Assembly: GCA_021735285.1 (NCBI GenBank)
Contig: JAIPHI010000092.1
Coordinates: 1 to 10,964 of the forward strand
DNA length: 10,964 nucleotides
Source: Fidelibacterota bacterium
GTDB lineage: Bacteria; Fidelibacterota; UBA2242; JAFGTP01
Direction: 5' to 3'
A model generated the notes under the pieces. The model worked only from the letters and a program-made list of their open reading frames with translations. It made no database searches and was not told where the DNA came from. Positions 7,410-10,964 of this stretch are shown here, in pieces. Each line of letters starts with the position of its first letter. Positions within the stretch are counted from its first letter, which is position 1. A program made the translations under genes and the position numbers.

Positions 7410-8663
7410 TTAAGTACCCTCATTATATGCATTTTTGTATTTTAATTGTTCTGGAGTTAAATCGTCAATTTCGATCCCCATTGTTTTTAGTTTTAATTCT
7501 GCCACCTGTTGATCTTGTTCTTCTGAGATATCATATACTGTATTGTCCATCTCACCTTGTGACTGAAATATTCTTAGCATACTTAAAAATTGATTTGCAA
7601 ATGACATATCCATGACTTCTGAAGGATGACCTTCAGCTGCTACAAGATTTACCAATCTACCTTCACCAAGTAAATAGATTGTTTTATCAGTACTTAATTT
7701 ATGTTGCATACAATTCGGTCTTACTTCTTTTTTCTCTTGTGTTAATTCGTTCAGGTCTTCCAAATTTAATTCACAATCATAATGGCCTGTGTTACATACG
7801 ATGGCACCACTCTTCATATTCTTAAAATGACGTTTAACAATCACATCCTTCATGCCTGTGGCGGTGATGAAAACATCTCCGACTGTGGCGGCTTTATCCA
7901 TTGGCATGACACGATATCCATCTAACTTAGCTTTAAGTGCAGCAGTAGGTTTTACTTCGGTGATAATGACATTACTGCCCTGTCCGGAGGCTCGCATAGC
8001 AGCACCTTTGCCGCAATGGCCATAACCTGCTACTACAAAATTCTTGCCGGCCATAAGGATATTAGTTGCTCTTAAAATGCCATCAATTGACGACTGTCCT
8101 GTCCCATATATATTATCAAAATCCCATTTAGTTTCTGCATCATTGACTGCAATGACAGGGTATAGCAAAGCACCATCTTTTCCCATTGCCCGTAATCTGT
8201 GAACTCCGGTGGTTGTTTCTTCTGAACCACCAAAGACCTGCTTGGCAACTTCCGGAAATTTGTTATGTAATGTGAAAATAAGATCAGCTCCATCATCCAG
8301 GGTCATTGTAGGTTTCTGCTCAATAGTTTTTTCAATGGCCCAATAAAATTCTTCAGTGTTCATTCCGTGCCAGGCCCAGATAGGAATTCCTTTTTTGTAT
8401 AATGCTGCTGCCACTTCATCCTGAGTACTTAAAGGGTTACAACCTGACCAGGCAACTTCGGCCCCAGCAGCTACCAGGGTTTCGATCAAAACTGCGGTTT
8501 CCTTTGTAACATGTAAGCATCCGCTTATCCTGGCTCCTTTTAAAGGTTTGCTTTTGCTATATTTTTCGCGCAGAGCTTGCATAACAGGCATTCTTTCCTG
8601 TGCCCATTCTATCTTTTTTTGGCCAGTTTCAGCCAGACCAATATCTTTTATCTTGCCTTCCAT
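7410..8663 (-). CDS. ahcY: S-adenosylhomocysteine hydrolase (adenosylhomocysteinase)
   Basis: It reversibly splits S-adenosylhomocysteine into adenosine and homocysteine using bound NAD, removing the product inhibitor of methyltransferases. The substrate domain carries DDGADL, ETTTGVHRL and the catalytic K179 and D183 in ETKWDFDN (numbered from this start). The NAD-binding Rossmann motif GYGHCGKG is at 213-220. The protein ends LTPEQLKYKNAYNEGT, as in short Thermotoga/archaeal-type enzymes, and lacks the usual C-terminal KPxxYRY tail. I chose the ATG at 8663, giving 417 residues: GGAG is six bases upstream of it in ATGGAGATATTAATG, whereas the earlier ATG at 8675 (MEIL...) overlaps the metK stop and has no ribosome-binding site. 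It follows metK by 11 bases, so the two are one operon. Confidence 0.95.
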   Translation of the reverse strand: MEGKIKDIGLAETGQKKIEWAQERMPVMQALREKYSKSKPLKGARISGCLHVTKETAVLIETLVAAGAEVAWSGCNPLSTQDEVAAALYKKGIPIWAWHGMNTEEFYWAIEKTIEQKPTMTLDDGADLIFTLHNKFPEVAKQVFGGSEETTTGVHRLRAMGKDGALLYPVIAVNDAETKWDFDNIYGTGQSSIDGILRATNILMAGKNFVVAGYGHCGKGAAMRASGQGSNVIITEVKPTAALKAKLDGYRVMPMDKAATVGDVFITATGMKDVIVKRHFKNMKSGAIVCNTGHYDCELNLEDLNELTQEKKEVRPNCMQHKLSTDKTIYLLGEGRLVNLVAAEGHPSEVMDMSFANQFLSMLRIFQSQGEMDNTVYDISEEQDQQVAELKLKTMGIEIDDLTPEQLKYKNAYNEGT

Positions 8664-8674
8664 TAATATCTCCA

Positions 8675-9826
8675 TTATTTAAAATAATTTTTCAATTCAT
8701 TTAGCTTATTTAATTTTTCCCAGGTGAAGTTTTCTTCCTCTCTTCCAAAATGTCCATAGGCTGCCGTATCCAGATAGATCGGTCGTTTTAGATCAAGGTA
8801 ATCAATAATTTCAGAAGGTTTTAAAGGGAATAGATCCCGGACAGCTTTAGTAATTTCTATCTGTTCTATTTTTCCGGTACCCTTAGTATTAACGAATACA
8901 GAAACCGGTTCTGCAACACCAATTGCATACCCCAGTTGAACTTCACATTTGTCGGCTAGCTCAGCTGCGATAATATGTTTGGCAATATGTCGAGCCATAT
9001 AGCTGGCACTTCTATCCACCTTTGTAGGGTCTTTTCCGGAAAAAGCGCCTCCTCCGTGACTACCTACTCCACCGTAAGTATCAACAATGATTTTTCTGCC
9101 AGTTACACCAGCATCAGCAACCGGTCCACCAATTACGAATTTTCCTGTAGGATTGACGTGGAATTGAGTATCTTTATCTATCCATTCCCCACAAATCGGC
9201 TTTATAACTTCTTCGATTATACTGCTTCTTATTTCATCATAATCAATACCTGGATTGTGATGGGAACTGACAACAATAGCATCAGCCCTAATAGGCTTAC
9301 CATTATCATATTCAATTGTTACCTGGCTTTTTCCATCAGGTCTGAGAAAATCTATGATGTTCTCTTTTCTCACATGAGCCAGTTGTTTCGATAATCTATG
9401 AGCCAGCATAATCGGCAGAGGCATCAGCACATCGGTTTCATTACAGGCATATCCTGACATAATACCCTGGTCTCCGGCACCTTGTTCGTGGTAATCAGTT
9501 TCGGTCACACCACGGGCAATATCCTGACTTTGTTCTGAAATGCTTGTTAGGACGCCGCAGGTCTCGTAATCAAAACCATAATTAGGATCATCATAACCAA
9601 TTCTCTGAATTGTACTTCTGGCAACATCCTGGATATCAACATAGGTATCGGTAGTTACTTCTCCTGCTACTACTATGAATCCTGTTTTTGTAAGACATTC
9701 TACTGCCACTCTTGATTCCGGATCACCTTCTAACATTTTGTCTAAAATAGCGTCACTAACCTGATCACAGACTTTATCCGGATGACCTTCTGTTACAGAC
9801 TCTGAAGTAAACAAATTTTTAGTCAT
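8675..9826 (-). CDS. metK: S-adenosylmethionine synthetase
   Basis: It makes S-adenosylmethionine from methionine and ATP. The protein is full length, 383 residues from the chosen start. Conserved motifs seen are GHPDK near the N-terminus (H15, D17), GAGDQG at 116-121, and the glycine-rich phosphate-binding loop GGGAFSGKD at 258-266 followed by PTKVDRS. I chose the ATG at 9826: AGGAG lies 8 bases upstream in AAAGGAGATATGATAATG, while the ATG at 9832 is only 2 bases from it; the resulting MTKNLFTSESVTEGHPDK also matches family N-termini. It leads the metK-ahcY operon. The 255-bp upstream region holds a direct-repeat pair and a possible stem, but no SAM-I (S-box) or SMK riboswitch was recognised. 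Confidence 0.97.
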   Translation of the reverse strand: MTKNLFTSESVTEGHPDKVCDQVSDAILDKMLEGDPESRVAVECLTKTGFIVVAGEVTTDTYVDIQDVARSTIQRIGYDDPNYGFDYETCGVLTSISEQSQDIARGVTETDYHEQGAGDQGIMSGYACNETDVLMPLPIMLAHRLSKQLAHVRKENIIDFLRPDGKSQVTIEYDNGKPIRADAIVVSSHHNPGIDYDEIRSSIIEEVIKPICGEWIDKDTQFHVNPTGKFVIGGPVADAGVTGRKIIVDTYGGVGSHGGGAFSGKDPTKVDRSASYMARHIAKHIIAAELADKCEVQLGYAIGVAEPVSVFVNTKGTGKIEQIEITKAVRDLFPLKPSEIIDYLDLKRPIYLDTAAYGHFGREEENFTWEKLNKLNELKNYFK

Positions 9827-9891
9827 TATCATATCTCCTTTTTTTAGTCCATAAATTTATGTTCGATAAGTAATAATATCAATTAAACTTT

Positions 9892-9943
9892 CTTGATTCC
9901 GGTGTTTGGCTAAATATTGGTGGGGCTTAAGCCTTGAATCGGG
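9892..9943. other. Possible structured element in the metK leader
   Basis: GATTC (9895-9899) and GAATC (9936-9940) can pair and enclose the perfect 10-bp palindrome GGCTTAAGCC (9924-9933). The region is more GC-rich than its surroundings and lies 60-110 bp upstream of the metK start, where a leader control element might sit. On the plus strand the stem extends to 8 bp using two G-U pairs; on the minus strand those become C-A mismatches, which weakens the case for a metK leader RNA. It matches no SAM-sensing RNA that I know. Confidence 0.25.
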
Positions 9944-9974
9944 TTCTCAACATTAATGATTTCTAATGCATAAT

Positions 9975-10008
9975 TTTGATAAATATAATAATTTGTTTGA
10001 TAAATATA
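9975..10008. repeat. 13-bp direct repeat upstream of metK
   Basis: TTTGATAAATATA occurs exactly at 9975-9987 and 9996-10008. The start-to-start distance is 21 bp, two turns of the helix, so both copies face the same side. They lie about 150-180 bp upstream of the metK start and about 25 bp before the tRNA promoter, as expected for a tandem regulator-binding site. No regulator is identified, and chance is possible in such AT-rich DNA. Confidence 0.45.
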
Positions 10009-10031
10009 CTTAATAAAACATCTTTTTTTCC

Positions 10032-10060
10032 TTGACATTAGAAGATTCAGTTAATTAAAT
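10032..10060 (+). promoter_or_regulatory. Promoter of the tRNA operon
   Basis: A perfect TTGACA (10032-10037) is followed after 17 bases by TTAAAT (10055-10060, 4 of 6). The next bases, TGGGGGGC, form a strikingly G-rich discriminator, a feature of stringently controlled stable-RNA promoters. Transcription would start about 20 bp before tRNA-Pro. Confidence 0.6.
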
Positions 10061-10087
10061 TGGGGGGCTTATTAATAGATGAAAAAA

Positions 10088-10162
10088 CGGGGCGTGGCGC
10101 AGTCCGGTTAGCGCGCCTGCTTTGGGAGCAGGAAGTCGCAGGTTCAAATCCTGCCGCCCCGA
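10088..10162 (+). tRNA. tRNA-Pro (anticodon TGG)
   Basis: A complete 75-base cloverleaf. The acceptor stem is CGGGGCG with CGCCCCG, the D stem GCGC/GCGC, the anticodon stem CCTGC/GCAGG around loop TTTGGGA (anticodon at 10123-10125), and the T arm GCAGG-TTCAAAT-CCTGC. The discriminator is A. CCA is not encoded (CAT follows), so a CCA-adding enzyme must finish it. It is the first gene of a two-tRNA operon, with six bases to the next tRNA. Confidence 0.97.
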
Positions 10163-10168
10163 CATATT

Positions 10169-10242
10169 GCCTCGATAGCTCAACTGGATAGAGCATCGGC
10201 CTTCTAAGCCGGTTGTTGGGGGTTCGAGTCCTCCTCGGGGTA
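10169..10242 (+). tRNA. tRNA-Arg (anticodon TCT)
   Basis: A complete 74-base cloverleaf. The acceptor stem is GCCTCGA with TCGGGGT (including G-U pairs), the D stem GCTC/GAGC, and the anticodon stem TCGGC/GCCGG around loop CTTCTAA (anticodon at 10203-10205, reading AGA/AGG). The T arm is GGGGG-TTCGAGT-CCTCC. The discriminator is A and CCA is not encoded (CTG follows). It is cotranscribed with tRNA-Pro and followed by a terminator. Confidence 0.96.
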
Positions 10243-10257
10243 CTGTAGAATTAACAA

Positions 10258-10298
10258 GGGTTTAGGTATTTTACTTAAACCCCATTTTAGTTTTATAA
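10258..10298 (+). terminator. Rho-independent terminator of the tRNA operon
   Basis: A 10-bp stem, GGGTTTAGGT (10258-10267) with ACTTAAACCC (10273-10282) and one G-U pair, has an ATTTT loop and is followed by CATTTTAGTTTTAT. It begins 16 bases after tRNA-Arg. Confidence 0.85.
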
Positions 10299-10618
10299 GT
10301 GGTGTCTGGTATGCATATTACTATATATTCCTCCGTAAATGCTCCTCGATGAAATATGCGTATCCTACACATTTTTAGCAAATTGGGTGAAAGTTGATTA
10401 GACTACTAGACTCCCGAACAGTATTTGCAAAATAACTACAGGGAAAATTTATAATTATAAGTTTCAACTTTTTCCTTGCAGGTTCACTCGGATATAATAT
10501 ACGAGGAATAATTATAAGATTTATTCCCGGACTTTATCATTAATAGATATGGGAAAAAGTATCCTGGAATATTATTTTTGTTCCTCTAGACTTATGAAAT
10601 TATTTCTCTGACTAATGC
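10299..10618. other. Intergenic stretch before the DUF2703 gene, no gene seen
   Basis: AT-rich with no convincing reading frame or RNA gene. A TATAAT occurs in the stretch GGATATAATATACG near 10492-10506 but lacks a good -35 at normal spacing. A small inverted repeat, GCATAT (10313-10318) and ATATGC (10354-10359), is present and probably not meaningful. Confidence 0.4.
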
Positions 10619-10647
10619 TTGATAAATCATTAAAAATATTATATATT
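10619..10647 (+). promoter_or_regulatory. Candidate promoter of the DUF2703 gene
   Basis: TTGATA (10619-10624) is followed after 17 bases by TATATT (10642-10647), the same hexamers as the fba promoter. Just downstream, ATCGT (10653-10657) and ACGAT (10664-10668) form a small inverted repeat near the expected start of transcription, which could be an operator or weak leader hairpin. The ribosome-binding site AAAGGAGGAG follows it. Confidence 0.45.
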
Positions 10648-10681
10648 TTTACATCGTCGATAAACGATAAAGGAGGAGTAA

Positions 10682-10964
10682 ATGAAGAAATTAAATATCA
10701 AATGGCAAAGACTTGTTACCGAAGATGCGACCTGTCCGAGGTGTAATCAAACAGGAGCTGAATTTAGAAAAGCAGTGGCAATATTGGATAATTCACTCAG
10801 AAATCTCGGTATAAAAGTAGAGGCAGAAACTAAAAAACTTTCAATCCAGGAATTTAAAAAAAATCCTTTCGAATCCAATAAAATTATGATTAATGGAAAA
10901 GTTTTAGAAGAATGGATCAACGGAGAAGTAGGACAGAGTGAATGCTGTGATGTTTGTGGACCGA
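10682..10964 (+). CDS. DUF2703-like cysteine-rich protein (3' end outside window)
   Basis: Ninety-four codons are visible and the frame is still open at the window edge. The sequence resembles DUF2703 (PF10865) proteins from anaerobes and archaea: an opening KLNIKWQRLV strand, a CxxC at C18/C21 (TCPRC), a helix with KAVAILDNSLRNLGI, then FESNKIMINGKVLEEWI and a cysteine cluster C88, C89 and C92 (SECCDVCGP). The CxxC after a first strand and the later SNxIxINGK segment suggest a thioredoxin-like or metal-binding fold; this is inference and no function is established. The start is secure, with AAAGGAGGAG about 5 bases upstream. It has its own candidate promoter and is separated from the tRNA operon by a terminator. 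Confidence 0.8.
   Translation, partial: MKKLNIKWQRLVTEDATCPRCNQTGAEFRKAVAILDNSLRNLGIKVEAETKKLSIQEFKKNPFESNKIMINGKVLEEWINGEVGQSECCDVCGP

Noticed and set aside
8675..8675. Upstream ATG start for ahcY overlapping the metK stop
   Set aside because: It has no ribosome-binding site, while GGAG is well spaced for the ATG at 8663.
9833..10031. SAM riboswitch upstream of metK
   Set aside because: I looked on the minus strand for the S-box, SMK and other SAM/SAH core sequences and found none; only an unassigned stem remains.

Overview
The window reads as chromosomal DNA from an AT-rich, probably strictly or mainly anaerobic bacterium. The only ribonucleotide reductase visible is the oxygen-sensitive glycyl-radical type with its radical-SAM activase. 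A lipobox-bearing LysM lipoprotein suggests a Gram-negative envelope. The S-adenosylhomocysteine hydrolase is the short Thermotoga/archaeal-like form, and the tRNA genes do not encode CCA. This mix fits an anaerobic lineage such as Cloacimonadota or another FCB-type candidate phylum, but the assignment is inference from style; no marker gene settles it.

Layout, left to right. 1-422: no gene seen, one foldback structure. 423-765: copy A of a short dispersed element. 843-3626 (minus): nrdD-nrdG operon, preceded by two 16-bp NrdR-box-like palindromes 32 bp apart that overlap a likely promoter. 4255-5283 (plus): class II fructose-bisphosphate aldolase with promoter and strong terminator. 5388-5807: copy B of the same element, ending about 40 bp before 5848-6525 (plus), a YedK/HMCES-type abasic-site protein. 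6661-6688: bidirectional terminator between converging genes. 6714-7289 (minus): LysM lipoprotein. 7410-9826 (minus): metK followed by ahcY, a compact SAM-synthesis/SAH-removal operon. 10032-10298 (plus): a tRNA-Pro/tRNA-Arg operon with its own promoter and terminator. 10682-end (plus): start of a DUF2703-type cysteine-rich protein, cut by the window edge.

The genes are mostly housekeeping: deoxynucleotide supply without oxygen, glycolysis/gluconeogenesis, DNA damage shielding, the methyl cycle, and translation. MetK makes SAM and AhcY removes its product SAH, so their pairing is functional. NrdG also consumes SAM.

The least ordinary content lies between genes. Two related elements (about 343 and 420 bp) share an identical 25-bp left-hand core, a conserved right-hand segment, imperfect inverted termini and an interior built on a 7-bp period with the GGAAA/TTCC arrays in opposite orientation. 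They look like a non-coding, MITE-like family with a heptad foldback interior. Other points are the NrdR site pair and a perfect 13-bp direct repeat with 21-bp spacing upstream of metK.
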